A stretch of 64,000 nt of DNA from Croceicoccus sediminis (GCF_007570835.1 NZ_SUNC01000001.1:744001-808000), one strand, 5' to 3'; shown: positions 54,294 to 63,668, counted from the first letter of the stretch. The notes: generated by a model from the sequence alone, not told the origin. Numbers and translations: made by a program.

Positions 54294-54491
54294 TTAATTC
54301 TCCATGCTCCACAGGGGTTTGGCATTGGCCACGCCCCTATCTCATCGCGGTTAAACGCCAGTCTTCGTCGGACCCCTGTGCCAGAACGGCAAAAAGTCCG
54401 GGTGGAACGCGTTCTTGCGCGAACCGGCCGGACAGGACCCGATTTATGACGAGCGAGCGCCGCGCTTACGTCGATTCGCGCGGCAAGTCAA
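54294..54491 (-). promoter_or_regulatory. candidate promoter and leader of the rpsM-rpsK-rpoA-rplQ block
   Basis: On the minus strand TTGACT (54486-54491) and TAAGCG (54463-54468) are 17 nt apart, a plausible -35/-10 pair. The ~160-nt leader can form CACAGGGG/CCCCTGTG (54310-54317 with 54373-54380) or the competing AGGGG/CCCCT hairpin (54313-54317 with 54334-54338). Such exclusive pairings near rpsM would suit ribosomal-protein feedback, but this is inference. Confidence 0.4.
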
Positions 54492-54513
54492 CGGGCCAGC
54501 GAGAAAGCCGCCC

Positions 54514-54536
54514 GTCCCGGCAATGGCTGCCGGGAC
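54514..54536 (-). terminator. hairpin downstream of gdhA
   Basis: GTCCCGGCA (54514-54522) pairs perfectly with TGCCGGGAC (54528-54536) around a 5-nt loop. It lies 123 bp past the gdhA stop. No T run follows, so it may terminate weakly or protect the 3' end. A second, smaller hairpin (CCTGCC/GGCAGG) lies nearer gdhA. Confidence 0.5.
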
Positions 54537-54658
54537 CTCTTCCATACTCCAAGGGCGTCCGATCGTCAAAGGCCGGGAGGTCAGCGTGATCCGAAACCGG
54601 CACGAACCGCCCTGCCACCGCAAGGCAGGTCCGCGCCGGATTCCGTTTCTCCGTGCGG

Positions 54659-56014
54659 TCAGACGACGCCAAAAGCCAGCATGGCATCGGCCACTTTCTT
54701 GAAGCCCGCGATGTTCGCGCCACGCACGTAATCGGTATAGCCGCCGCCCATCTCGCCATAAGTCAGGCAGCGGTCGTGGATGCCGTCCATGATGTCGCGC
54801 AGCAGGACCTGAAGCTCGTCCTCCTTCCATGCGCGCCGGGCCGAGTTCTGGCTCATCTCCAGCCCCGAGACCGCAACGCCGCCGGCGTTGGCCGCCTTGC
54901 CCGGTGCGAACATGATCTTCGCGTCCTTGAAGACATGCACGGCATCGAGGTTCGAAGGCATGTTCGCCCCTTCGGACACCGCGATGCAGCCGTTGGCGAC
55001 CAGCGCCTTGGCATCGTCGCCCAAAAGCTCGTTCTGCGTCGCGCAGGGCAGCGCCACGTCGCATTCGACATTCCACGGCGTCTTGCCCTCGTGAAAGGTC
55101 GAGCCTTTGAACTCTTCGACATAGTCGCTGATCCGGCCGCGGCGGTGAGTCTTGTGCGCCTTGACCCAGTCGATCTTTTCCTGGGTCAGCCCTTCGGGGT
55201 CGTGGATGAAGCCGCCGGAATCCGAAAGCGTCACCGGCTTTCCGCCGAGATGCACGATCTTTTCCGCCGCGTGCGTGGCGACATTACCGCTGCCAGAAAT
55301 CACCGCGACTTTGCCATCGAGGCTGTCGCCCTTTTGCTTCAGCATGTTTTCGAGGAAGTAGACCGCGCCGTACCCGGTCGCCTCGGTCCTGATGAGCGAG
55401 CCACCCCATTCCAGCCCCTTGCCCGTCAGCACGCCGGTGAACTGGTTGGTGATGCGCTTGTACTGCCCGAACATGTAACCAATCTCGCGCCCGCCGACGC
55501 CGATGTCGCCCGCCGGCACGTCGGTATCGGCCCCGATGTGGCGATAGAGCTCGGTCATGAACGACTGACAGAAGCGCATGATCTCGCGCACGCTCTTGCC
55601 CTTGGGGTTGAAGTTCGAACCACCCTTGCCCCCACCCATCGGCAGGCCGGTCAGCGCGTTCTTGAAGGTCTGCTCGAAAGCCAGAAACTTCAGCACGCTC
55701 TCGGTCACGCTGGGGTGGAAACGGATGCCGCCCTTATAGGGGCCGATCGCGTTGTTGTTCTGAACCCGCCACCCGCGCTGAACGCGGATATTGCCGTTGT
55801 CGTCTTCCCAGCAGACGCGAAAGGACACGACGCGATCAGGCTCTGCAATGCGGCGCAGGATCTGCTGCTCGTGGTACTCTTCCTTGTCCGCGATGAAGTC
55901 GAAGATGTCTTCGGCCACTTCCTGCACGGCCTGGACGAATTCGTCCTGGTGCGGATTACGGCGCTTCACCCCTTCCATGAACGTCGGAAAGTCGACGTGA
56001 TCGGATACGGCCAT
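54659..56014 (-). CDS. gdhA: NADP-specific glutamate dehydrogenase
   Basis: Forms glutamate from 2-oxoglutarate and ammonia. The ~451-residue hexameric type has GPYKGGIRFHPSV, the catalytic PMGGGKGGSNFNPKGKS, PAGDIGVGGREIGYM and the Rossmann VISGSGNVATHAAEK. The ATG at 56014 (AVSDHVDFPTFMEGV) has GAGGGGG upstream; the frame extends 15 residues further. It is inserted between adk and rpsM in the ribosomal cluster, an unusual position. Confidence 0.95.
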   Translation of the reverse strand: MAVSDHVDFPTFMEGVKRRNPHQDEFVQAVQEVAEDIFDFIADKEEYHEQQILRRIAEPDRVVSFRVCWEDDNGNIRVQRGWRVQNNNAIGPYKGGIRFHPSVTESVLKFLAFEQTFKNALTGLPMGGGKGGSNFNPKGKSVREIMRFCQSFMTELYRHIGADTDVPAGDIGVGGREIGYMFGQYKRITNQFTGVLTGKGLEWGGSLIRTEATGYGAVYFLENMLKQKGDSLDGKVAVISGSGNVATHAAEKIVHLGGKPVTLSDSGGFIHDPEGLTQEKIDWVKAHKTHRRGRISDYVEEFKGSTFHEGKTPWNVECDVALPCATQNELLGDDAKALVANGCIAVSEGANMPSNLDAVHVFKDAKIMFAPGKAANAGGVAVSGLEMSQNSARRAWKEDELQVLLRDIMDGIHDRCLTYGEMGGGYTDYVRGANIAGFKKVADAMLAFGVV

Positions 56015-56121
56015 GAGTATTTTCCCCCTCTTGCGATGCACGAAGGGCGAGTCGCCCACGCGTCATCAGGAAGGGAACATAACCGCTTTACGCCCGCGTG
56101 AAAGCAATCGTCGGAAAGTTC

Positions 56122-56874
56122 TCAGCGCGTGTCGAATTCGTCGAGTTCTTCGTTGCCTACAGGGGACAGTTCCTCGCGCGCTTCAGGCTCTGCATCAAGA
56201 TCGGACAGGAAATCCGCACCGAAGCCCTCTTCCTCGACCGCAGCGGCGGCCTCCTCCATGGCGACTTCCTCAGCTTCTGCTTCGGCAGCAGCGGACGGCG
56301 GCAGATCGATAACCTCTGGCGCGGGGGAATCAGCGGTGCGGCCGATCTTGTCGGCAAGGCGGGAAAGCTGCTCTCCGATCACGCGGTCCACGGCCGGCCC
56401 GATCTGGTCGACCGGGAAGCGCATCGTTCCGCCCACGACATATTCGAACAGGACGCGCGTACCCCCATCGACCTGCTTCATCGTAATGGTGAGAACGCCG
56501 TTGACCGCCTCGCTCTGCAAGGGCCCAAGCGCGCCAGAGAGGCGCATGGCCGTACCCGGGTCGACGAACAGGACTTCCATGTGGCGCACGCTGCCCGGTT
56601 CGGGGCGGCTGTCGCCAGCAGGCAGCATCTCGCAGAAGCAACCGCCGGCACGGGGGTCCAGCGTCAGGTTCTCGGCATCTCCGGAAAACGAATGCGCCCC
56701 GTTCCACCAGCCCGCCGGCTCGACCAGCTCGGCCCAGATCGCCATCGGCTCGGCATCGACGACTTCGGTGTGGCGCGTGACGAAGCCGTCATCGCCGATT
56801 TTCTCAAGCGCCGCATGCGCAGGCGTGGCCAATGCAGCCAGGACTGTTGCAGCAGAAATAACGATCGAACGCAT
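56122..56874 (-). CDS. exported SRPBCC family protein with acidic tail
   Basis: A 250-residue protein with a signal peptide (VISAATVLAALATPAHAA). A START/SRPBCC-like domain follows (VDAEPMAIWAELVEPAGWWNGAH, then GSVRHMEVLFVDPG and VLFEYVVGG). The last ~80 residues are Glu/Ala-rich with a long acidic run, probably disordered. SRPBCC domains bind hydrophobic ligands; export is less usual for them. It lies between adk and gdhA in the disrupted ribosomal cluster. The ligand is unknown. Confidence 0.75.
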   Translation of the reverse strand: MRSIVISAATVLAALATPAHAALEKIGDDGFVTRHTEVVDAEPMAIWAELVEPAGWWNGAHSFSGDAENLTLDPRAGGCFCEMLPAGDSRPEPGSVRHMEVLFVDPGTAMRLSGALGPLQSEAVNGVLTITMKQVDGGTRVLFEYVVGGTMRFPVDQIGPAVDRVIGEQLSRLADKIGRTADSPAPEVIDLPPSAAAEAEAEEVAMEEAAAAVEEEGFGADFLSDLDAEPEAREELSPVGNEELDEFDTR

Positions 56875-56981
56875 GAGACTGGCCCCTTCCCTGTTCCGGC
56901 AGACGGGCTAGCACAGCAAAACGCCGCGTCAAACGCGGCGCTCCACTTCATCGATTGCAAAGTCCCGCAGCGCGGGACGGA

Positions 56982-57629
56982 TCAACTTTCCAGAATGGCG
57001 TTGATCGAATCCGTCACCGCGTCGATATCGGCCATGCCGTCGACGCGCGAGACGATGCCACGCTGTTCGTAGACCGGAAGGATCGGCGCGGTCTTGGCGC
57101 GATACTCGGCCATGCGGGTGCGCACGGTTTCCTCGTTATCGTCCGGACGGCGCTTGAACTCGGTGCCGCCGCAGCGATCGCAAACGCCTTCCTGCTTCGG
57201 CCGCTCGAACTTGTCGTGATAACCCTTGCCGCACGATGCACAGGTGAAGCGACCGGTGATGCGCTCAACCAGCGCATCCTCGTTTACCTCCAGCTCGATC
57301 ACGTGGGCCAGCGTGCGGCCATGCTGCTGGAGGATTTCGTCCAGCATAAGGGCCTGCGCTTCGGTACGCGGATAGCCGTCGAAGATCGCACCGACGTCAC
57401 TGCCCATCGAGGCCAGTTCATCGCTGATCAGGGCCGAGACGATCGTGTCCGAGACAAGCTCGCCCGCGTCCATGACGGCCTTTGCCTGGATGCCCACGGG
57501 GGTCTGCGCCTTGACGGCAGCGCGCAGCATGTCGCCAGTCGAAAGCTGGCGCATGCCATGCTTTTCCACGAGGCGCTGAGACTGCGTACCCTTGCCGGCT
57601 CCCGGCGGTCCGAGGAGGATGATGTTCAC
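56982..57629 (-). CDS. adk: adenylate kinase
   Basis: Converts ATP and AMP to two ADP. The 215-residue long-lid form has the P-loop GPPGAGKGTQ at residues 7-16. Four lid cysteines (Cys130, Cys133, Cys150, Cys153) form a zinc site. FDGYPRTEAQA is the conserved substrate motif. It follows secY by 35 bp, its usual position. Confidence 0.97.
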   Translation of the reverse strand: MNIILLGPPGAGKGTQSQRLVEKHGMRQLSTGDMLRAAVKAQTPVGIQAKAVMDAGELVSDTIVSALISDELASMGSDVGAIFDGYPRTEAQALMLDEILQQHGRTLAHVIELEVNEDALVERITGRFTCASCGKGYHDKFERPKQEGVCDRCGGTEFKRRPDDNEETVRTRMAEYRAKTAPILPVYEQRGIVSRVDGMADIDAVTDSINAILES

Positions 57630-57664
57630 TTGAAAACTCTCCCTGTTGCCGGAAAGTCTATCGA

Positions 57665-59029
57665 CTAGCGAAGCCGACCTTTCAACTTAGCCTTTTTGAT
57701 GAGATCGCCGTACTGGTGCGCCAGCAGGTGGCTCTGAATCTGTGCAATGGTATCGACCGTCACGTTCACGACGATGAGCAGGCTGGTGCCGCCCAGAAAG
57801 AACGGAAGGCCGGTCTGACCGATTACGTATTCCGGCAGAACGCAGACCAGCGCCAGGTAAGCGGCACCGATCACGGTAATGCGGGTCAGGACATAATCGA
57901 GATAGTCGGCAGTGCGCTTGCCCGGACGGATGCCGGGAATGAAGCCGCCATTGCGCTTCAGGTTATCGGCCGTCTCTTCCGGATTGAAGACAACCGCGGT
58001 GTAGAAGAACGCGAAGAACACGATGCCGACCGCATAGAGCGTGAGATAGATAGGCTGACCGTGCTGAAGATACTGGTTCAGCGTGACCAGGATGCCACCC
58101 ATCGTCGAGTCCGGCGCAATCGAATTTTGCGCGAACTGCGTGATCGTCAGCGGCAGAAGCAGCAGTGACGATGCGAAGATCGGCGGGATCACGCCCGCGG
58201 TGTTGAGCTTGAGCGGCAGGTGCGAACGATCGGCCTGCATCATGCCACGCTGGCTCGCCCGCTTGGGATACTGGATCAGGAGGCGGCGCTGGGCACGCTC
58301 CATGAAGCAGATAAACAGGATAAGGCCGATGATGACGATGATGAGCGCGATGATCAGGAACGGCGAGATCGAACCCGAACGGCCGCCTTCAAACAGCTGT
58401 GCCGTGATCGTCGGGAACTGGGCGATGATGCCCGCCATGATGATCAGCGAGACGCCGTTGCCGATCCCGCGGGAGGTAATCTGTTCGCCCAGCCACAGCA
58501 GGAACATGGTGCCGCCGACGAGGCTGATGACAGCGCCGATGCGGAACATGTAGCCCGGCGCGACGACGGCGTGCAGACCGCTGGAGGCCGCGAAGGTTTC
58601 CAGGCCGACGGCAAGGAAATAACCCTGGATCGCGGTCAGGCCGACGGTGCCGTAACGGGTATACTGGTTGAGCTTCTTGCGACCGCTCTCGCCCTCTTTC
58701 TTCAGCGCGGCCAGCGCGGGGTGCAACGCGGCGGCAAGCTGAACGACGATGGACGCGGTGATGTACGGCATGATGCCGAGCGCGATGAGGCTCATGCGCT
58801 CAAGGCTGCCGCCCGAGAACGTGTTGAAAAGATCGAGAACGCCGCCGCGCGTCTGAGCGTAGAGATCTTCAAGGATCAGCGGGTTCACGCCCGGAAGCGG
58901 AACGAAGCTCAGGAAGCGGAAGACGATGAGAGCACCCAGCGTGAACCAGATGCGCTGCTTGAGCTCGGTCGCCTTGCCGAAATTGGCCAGGGACATGTTG
59001 CTCGCGATGTTATCGGCGCGTGATGCCAT
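57665..59029 (-). CDS. secY: preprotein translocase subunit SecY
   Basis: The ten-helix channel of the Sec translocon, 454 residues. LPGVNPLILEDL, GIMPYITASIVVQL, GNGVSLIIMAGI and RNGGFIPGIRPGK are typical signatures. It lies between rplO and adk as usual. Confidence 0.97.
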   Translation of the reverse strand: MASRADNIASNMSLANFGKATELKQRIWFTLGALIVFRFLSFVPLPGVNPLILEDLYAQTRGGVLDLFNTFSGGSLERMSLIALGIMPYITASIVVQLAAALHPALAALKKEGESGRKKLNQYTRYGTVGLTAIQGYFLAVGLETFAASSGLHAVVAPGYMFRIGAVISLVGGTMFLLWLGEQITSRGIGNGVSLIIMAGIIAQFPTITAQLFEGGRSGSISPFLIIALIIVIIGLILFICFMERAQRRLLIQYPKRASQRGMMQADRSHLPLKLNTAGVIPPIFASSLLLLPLTITQFAQNSIAPDSTMGGILVTLNQYLQHGQPIYLTLYAVGIVFFAFFYTAVVFNPEETADNLKRNGGFIPGIRPGKRTADYLDYVLTRITVIGAAYLALVCVLPEYVIGQTGLPFFLGGTSLLIVVNVTVDTIAQIQSHLLAHQYGDLIKKAKLKGRLR

Positions 59030-59143
59030 GATATGAATCTATTGCCTTGCGGGGGCTGAGACGGGGCCCGTCTCAAGAACTGGGAACAGCCCATATAGGC
59101 AGCGGGCGAGGATGCAAACACCCTCGCCCGAACCTTGTCCCGA

Positions 59144-59632
59144 TTATTCGGCGGCGGCCTTGTCAGCCTTGGCCGGAACGGTCGTCTCGACTTTACCGCC
59201 GAGCTTCTCGACCTGGGCCACGGCGCCCTTCGAGGCACCGGCGACCTTGAAGCTCACCTTCGTGGTCAATTCACCCTTGCCAAGGAGACGAACGCCGTCC
59301 TTGCCGCCACGTGCGAGGCCGGCAGCCTGCAGCGTTTCGTGGTCGATGACGCCCGAAGCATCGAGCTTTCCGGCGTCGATGAACTTCTGGATCATGCCCA
59401 GGTTGACCTGTGCGTAGTCCTTGCCGAACGGGTTGTTGAAGCCACGCTTCGGCAGACGCATGTGAAGCGGCATCTGGCCGCCTTCGAAGCCCTTGACGGC
59501 AACGCCCGAACGGCTCTTCTGGCCCTTCTGGCCACGACCGCTCGTCTTGCCCTTGCCGGAACCGATGCCACGGCCAACACGCATACGGCGGTGACGTGCA
59601 CCTTCGTTGTCGCGGATATCATTCAGTTTCAT
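59144..59632 (-). CDS. rplO: 50S ribosomal protein L15
   Basis: The 162-residue L15 protein, starting [26 protein letters not shown] (in parts), with the Gly/Arg-rich N-terminal tail and [18 protein letters not shown]. The ATG at 59632 is the conserved start; the frame stays open 41 residues upstream but that part is not L15. It is separated from rpmD by a terminator and a pseudogene, so it must have its own promoter here. Confidence 0.97.
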   Translation of the reverse strand: MKLNDIRDNEGARHRRMRVGRGIGSGKGKTSGRGQKGQKSRSGVAVKGFEGGQMPLHMRLPKRGFNNPFGKDYAQVNLGMIQKFIDAGKLDASGVIDHETLQAAGLARGGKDGVRLLGKGELTTKVSFKVAGASKGAVAQVEKLGGKVETTVPAKADKAAAE

Positions 59633-59755
59633 ATTCAACACTCGCTTTCGCTTTGATTCGCGTTGGTGAAGGGCCATGTCGGCCCGCGAAGCGCGCGCCT
59701 TAGCGGCGATAGCCCCCGCTGTCGACCCCCTGCCCACCACAACGCGATTACACAC

Positions 59756-60310
59756 TCACCCTGGTGCAGCCCTCAGGACGCGAGACGCCGGATGATCCAC
59801 GCCCGTGGCGCTGGCATCCTGGCCTCGGTCAGCCGATACGAGCAACGCGGCCGCGATGATCGCCATCAGGATCGAGTCGTGAATCGCGTAAAGCGCGTAA
59901 CTGGCCAGCGAGACGTACGTCGCAATGACCGGCCTCAGGTACACTCGTTGCCGGACTAGCTCCCGAATAGTGCAAAGCACCCGACGCGAGGCCCCATGCA
60001 TCAAGCAATCCGCCGAGCAACAAGTCTGCAATAGAACGATCATCAGTCGCGAAAGGCGATCGGTAAGATACGGCCGCCAGAACACCTTATCGTCCTTGCG
60101 GCGATCGACGGCGCGCGTGATCCAGAAACCTGATAGTACGAAAAACACCATCACGGCTTCGTGCCCAAGACCAGAGACCAAATAGACCGCCTTGTCGATC
60201 AGGCTCAGACGATTACCCGCCTCGGCAGCATCTACGATGAGCAGTTCACGGGCATGGTTGAGAACCACGACCGCTGCCGCGGCGAACCTAACATGTCCAT
60301 GTACTGGTAA
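59756..60310 (-). pseudogene. decayed acyltransferase-3 (OafA-like) gene inside the ribosomal cluster
   Basis: The open frame contains VRFAAAAVVVLNHARELL, then GLGHEAVMVFFVLSGFWIT and WRPYLTDRLSRL, the hallmark N-terminal blocks of membrane acyltransferase family 3. It then jumps to SLASYALYAIHDSI, a C-terminal block. About 200 central residues are missing and no normal start codon precedes the first block, so the gene is a remnant with an internal deletion. The DNA looks less GC-rich than the flanking ribosomal genes, consistent with a foreign origin. Confidence 0.75.
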
Positions 60311-60433
60311 CTGGACCGCTCCGTAACTGGGTGCACGGCTCCTGATGTGGTCGATGCCACGTCTACCTCCGGTTCATCCCTGGCCCCTGAGACGCACGGA
60401 CGATCTACACTCCCCGCACCATCAAGGGTCAGA

Positions 60434-60473
60434 TAAAAGAAAGGGCCCCGGTCGCGTGACCGAGGCCCCTTTT
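60434..60473 (-). terminator. intrinsic terminator after rpmD
   Basis: GGGCCCCGGTC (60443-60453), loop GCGT, GACCGAGGCCC (60458-60468), with one internal mismatch. On the minus strand a TTTCTTTT run follows. It lies 26 bp after the rpmD stop and ends the upstream spc block before rplO. A matching T run on the plus strand makes it potentially bidirectional. Confidence 0.88.
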
Positions 60474-60494
60474 CTTTGGCGGTGCAGCCTGCGC

Positions 60495-60680
60495 TTAGTC
60501 CACGATCTCGACGAGATGGGGGACCTTTGCAACGGCGCCGCGAACTTCGGCAGTGTCCTGCAGTTCGACGACCTTGTGCATCTTGTTCAGTCCGAGGCCG
60601 ATGAGGATCTTCCTCTGGCCTTCGGGGCGGCGGATCGGCGAACCGACCTGCTTGATCTTGATGGTCTTAGCCTTAGCCAT
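60495..60680 (-). CDS. rpmD: 50S ribosomal protein L30
   Basis: The 61-residue L30 protein ([26 protein letters not shown] in parts), with [14 protein letters not shown]. It follows rpsE by 6 bp and is followed by a terminator, which is unusual because rplO normally comes next in the same transcript. Confidence 0.96.
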   Translation of the reverse strand: MAKAKTIKIKQVGSPIRRPEGQRKILIGLGLNKMHKVVELQDTAEVRGAVAKVPHLVEIVD

Positions 60681-60686
60681 GATCGA

Positions 60687-61469
60687 TTACTCCACGATGG
60701 CCGCGGCGTCGGCTTCTGCCTCCGCCTCGGTCGCGCCACCACGGCCCAGAAGGTCGGCGACCTTCTTGCCACGACGCTGTGCCACCGACTTCGGCGAAGT
60801 CTGGTTGGTCAGCGCGTCGAAGGTGGCGCGGATCATGTTGTAGGGGTTCGACGTACCGACCGACTTGGTCACGACGTCAGCAACACCCAGCGATTCGAAG
60901 ACGGCGCGCATCGGGCCGCCCGCGATGATGCCGGTACCTGCCGGCGCCGTGCGGACGTTGACCTTGCCGGCACCGAAACGGCCCTTGCCGTCATGGTGCA
61001 GCGTGCGGCCTTCCTTCAGCGGAACGCGAACCATCTTCTTCTTGGCAGCAGCAGTGGCCTTGTTGATCGCCTCGGGAACTTCGCGAGCCTTGCCGTGACC
61101 GAAACCGACGCGGCCCTTGCCGTCACCGACGACGACGAGTGCTGCGAAACCGAAGCGCTTACCGCCCTTCACGGTCTTGGAGACGCGGTTGATGTGAACG
61201 AGCTTTTCGATCAGCTCTTCACCGTCATCGTCACGGTTGCCGCGACGATCGTCACGACGGCCGCGACCACGGCCACCACGTTCACCGCCACGGTCGTTAC
61301 CGCCACGGCCACGACCACCACGGCCACCGCGACCTTCGCGCGGCTGCGACGGATCGCCGGCTTCGGTCGACTGGTTGTCGGCCGCTTCCGTGCTGGCGAC
61401 GGTCGGGGTCGGGGTCGAACCTTCGTTGTCGATCACGGGGGTTTCGTTGTTGTTTTCTTCAGCCATCAT
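60687..61469 (-). CDS. rpsE: 30S ribosomal protein S5 with long RGG-rich N-terminal extension
   Basis: The S5 core starts at about residue 85 ([19 protein letters not shown]) and is complete, with [15 protein letters not shown] and [10 protein letters not shown]. Before it lies an ~84-residue extension. It opens with an acidic Asn/Glu/Thr-rich part ([14 protein letters not shown]) and continues with an RGG/RG-rich part at residues 45-79. Total length is 260 residues against about 167 in E. coli. The ATG at 61469 (or 61466) overlaps the rplR stop. RGG tracts usually bind RNA. Confidence 0.95.
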   Translation of the reverse strand: MMAEENNNETPVIDNEGSTPTPTVASTEAADNQSTEAGDPSQPREGRGGRGGRGRGGNDRGGERGGRGRGRRDDRRGNRDDDGEELIEKLVHINRVSKTVKGGKRFGFAALVVVGDGKGRVGFGHGKAREVPEAINKATAAAKKKMVRVPLKEGRTLHHDGKGRFGAGKVNVRTAPAGTGIIAGGPMRAVFESLGVADVVTKSVGTSNPYNMIRATFDALTNQTSPKSVAQRRGKKVADLLGRGGATEAEAEADAAAIVE

Positions 61470-61813
61470 CAGAACTCCAGCCCGCCTTCACGGGCGGCGT
61501 CAGCCAGCGCCTTGACGCGGCCATGGAACAGGAAACCGCCACGATCGAACACGACAGTCGTCACGCCCGCCTTCTTGGCGGCAGCGGCGATGTCCTTGCC
61601 GACCTGCTGGGCGGCATCGACGTTCGCGCCCGAGGACTTCGCGCCCAGGGTGCTGGCAGCGGCAACGGTCTTGCCGGAAGCGTCGTCGATGACCTGCGCA
61701 TAGATGTGCTTGCCAGTGCGATGCACAGACAGGCGGGGCTTGCCACCCGAACGGGCGCGGAGCGCGGTGCGCACGCGGCGACGGCGGCGCTCGAAAAGAG
61801 AAAGCTTGGCCAT
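61469..61813 (-). CDS. rplR: 50S ribosomal protein L18
   Basis: The 114-residue L18 protein, which binds 5S r[21 protein letters not shown] and [20 protein letters not shown] are typical. The ATG at 61813 is one base after the rplF stop, and the TGA overlaps the rpsE start (TGATG). Confidence 0.97.
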   Translation of the reverse strand: MAKLSLFERRRRRVRTALRARSGGKPRLSVHRTGKHIYAQVIDDASGKTVAAASTLGAKSSGANVDAAQQVGKDIAAAAKKAGVTTVVFDRGGFLFHGRVKALADAAREGGLEF

Positions 61814-61814
61814 C

Positions 61815-62348
61815 TTACTTCTTCTTCCCTTCCTTGCGGAAGATGTACTCGCCGCGGTACTTGATACCCTTGCCCTTGTAGGGTTCGGGCTTGCGCCAGC
61901 GGCGGACCTCGGCGGCAAACTGGCCAACGGCCTGCTTGTCGATGCCCGAGATTTCCACGGTGGTCTGGTCCGGGGTCTTCACCTCGAGACCTTCGGGAAC
62001 GTCGAGGTCGACGTCGTGCGAATAGCCGAGCTGAAGCTTGAGCTTCTTGCCCTGGGCCTGTGCACGGTAGCCGACGCCCGAGATCTCGAGGACCTTGGTG
62101 TAGCCTTCGGTAACGCCTTCGACGAGGTTCGAGACGAGAGTACGCTGCATGCCCCAATGGCTGCGCGCGGCCTTCGTGTCGTTCGCCGGCTGAACCGAGA
62201 TCTCTTCGCCTTCCACCTTGTAGGTGATGAGGTCAGACAGACCCAGCGAAAGAGTGCCCTTCGGGCCCTTCACGGTCAGCGTGTCACCATCGATGTTGGC
62301 AGTCACGCCGCTCGGGATCGCGACTGCCTTCTTGCCGATGCGGCTCAT
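61815..62348 (-). CDS. rplF: 50S ribosomal protein L6
   Basis: The 177-residue L6 protein, starting [14 protein letters not shown], with the C-terminal [23 protein letters not shown] signature (in parts). The ATG overlaps the rpsH stop (TGATG). Confidence 0.97.
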   Translation of the reverse strand: MSRIGKKAVAIPSGVTANIDGDTLTVKGPKGTLSLGLSDLITYKVEGEEISVQPANDTKAARSHWGMQRTLVSNLVEGVTEGYTKVLEISGVGYRAQAQGKKLKLQLGYSHDVDLDVPEGLEVKTPDQTTVEISGIDKQAVGQFAAEVRRWRKPEPYKGKGIKYRGEYIFRKEGKKK

Positions 62349-62743
62349 CAGAACACCTCCGCCAGCACTTCGCCGCCGACGTTCTCGGCGCGTGCTTCGT
62401 TGTCCGAAAGCACGCCCTTGGGCGTCGACACGATGGTAATGCCAAGGCCGTTGCGGATCGTCGGAAGTTCTTTCGAACCCGAGTAGACGCGGCGGCCAGG
62501 CTTGGAGACGCGGGCAACGTGCTTGATCGCAGGTTCACCCTCGAAATACTTCAGTTCAATCCGCAGCGCGGGGTGCTTGCCGGTTGCGTCCTCGCTGTAG
62601 CCACGGATGTAGCCTTCGCGCTGAAGAACCTCGAGCACATTTGCACGCAGCTTGCTGGCGGGCGAAAGGACGGAGTCCTTCTTCGCACGCTGGCCGTTGC
62701 GGATACGGGTGAGCATATCACCCAGGGGATCGGTCATAGCCAT
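62348..62743 (-). CDS. rpsH: 30S ribosomal protein S8
   Basis: The 131-residue S8 protein, which binds the central domain of 16S rRNA and in E. coli represses its own operon. [20 protein letters not shown] and [22 protein letters not shown] (in parts) are diagnostic. A GAGG site supports the ATG at 62743; an ATG two codons later is in frame. Confidence 0.97.
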   Translation of the reverse strand: MAMTDPLGDMLTRIRNGQRAKKDSVLSPASKLRANVLEVLQREGYIRGYSEDATGKHPALRIELKYFEGEPAIKHVARVSKPGRRVYSGSKELPTIRNGLGITIVSTPKGVLSDNEARAENVGGEVLAEVF

Positions 62744-62754
62744 CTATCAGTACC

Positions 62755-63060
62755 TCACCAGCTCGACTTGGTCAGGCCCGGAATCAGGCCCTTGTTGCCG
62801 AGGTCGCGCAGTTCGATGCGGTTGAGGCCGAACTTGCGGTAATAGCCGCGCGGGCGGCCGGTGGTGGTGCAGCGGTTGCGCACGCGGGTCGGATTCCCGT
62901 TGCGGGGAATCTCGGCCATCTTCAGGCGTGCGACCCAACGCTCGCTCTCGTCGAGCGACTCGTCATCGGCAATCGCCTTCAGCTTCGCGTACTGCGATGC
63001 GTACTTTTTGACGAGCTTCTTACGACGCTCGTTCTTGTTCACGGAACTCAGTTTCGCCAT
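62755..63060 (-). CDS. rpsN: 30S ribosomal protein S14
   Basis: The 101-residue zinc-free S14 type (C- form): no CxxC pairs are present. [16 protein letters not shown] and the C-terminal [15 protein letters not shown] are conserved. It lies between rplE and rpsH. Confidence 0.97.
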   Translation of the reverse strand: MAKLSSVNKNERRKKLVKKYASQYAKLKAIADDESLDESERWVARLKMAEIPRNGNPTRVRNRCTTTGRPRGYYRKFGLNRIELRDLGNKGLIPGLTKSSW

Positions 63061-63086
63061 GGACTTAAGCTCTCTTTCTCAGCGGC

Positions 63087-63668
63087 TCACGCCGCCTCCT
63101 GCTGTTCCGACTCTTCAGCCGGGAACGGGAAACCGAAGAGACGCAGCAGCTCGCGCGCTTCTTCATCGGTTTTGGCGGTGGTCGTCACGATGATGTCCAT
63201 GCCGCGAACCTTGTCGATCTGGTCGTAGCTGATCTCGGGAAAGATGATCTGCTCCTTCAGGCCCATGGCATAGTTGCCACGGCCGTCGAACGACTTGGGG
63301 TTCAGGCCACGGAAGTCGCGGATGCGGGGCATCGCGATCGTGACGAGACGGTCGAGGAATTCGAACATGCGATCGCGGCGCAGGGTAACCTTGCAACCGA
63401 TCGGCATGCCTTCACGCAGCTTGAACTGCGCGATCGACTTCTTCGCCTTGGTGATGACCGGCTTCTGACCGGCAATCAGTTCCATTTCCGCAGCTGCGGT
63501 CTGGACCTTCTTCTTGTCCTGGCTGGCTTCGCCAACGCCCATGTTGAGCGTGATCTTTTCCAGCTTGGGCACCATCATCGGGTTGGCGTAACCGAACTTC
63601 TCGGTCATCGCCTTCACGATTTCGGCTTCGTACTTCGCCTTGAGGCGCGGAGTGTAGCTATCACCCAT
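63087..63668 (-). CDS. rplE: 50S ribosomal protein L5
   Basis: The 193-residue L5 protein, which binds 5S rRNA and contacts P-site t[32 protein letters not shown] and [20 protein letters not shown] (in parts) are diagnostic. The ATG at 63668 overlaps the rplX 3' end by 8 bp. The C-terminal EESEQQEAA tail is slightly long. Confidence 0.97.
   Translation of the reverse strand: MGDSYTPRLKAKYEAEIVKAMTEKFGYANPMMVPKLEKITLNMGVGEASQDKKKVQTAAAEMELIAGQKPVITKAKKSIAQFKLREGMPIGCKVTLRRDRMFEFLDRLVTIAMPRIRDFRGLNPKSFDGRGNYAMGLKEQIIFPEISYDQIDKVRGMDIIVTTTAKTDEEARELLRLFGFPFPAEESEQQEAA

Noticed and set aside
59756-60268. A functional 170-residue membrane protein
   Set aside because: The frame fuses N-terminal and C-terminal blocks of a ~350-residue acyltransferase with the middle missing and has no proper start upstream of the first block; a remnant is more likely.
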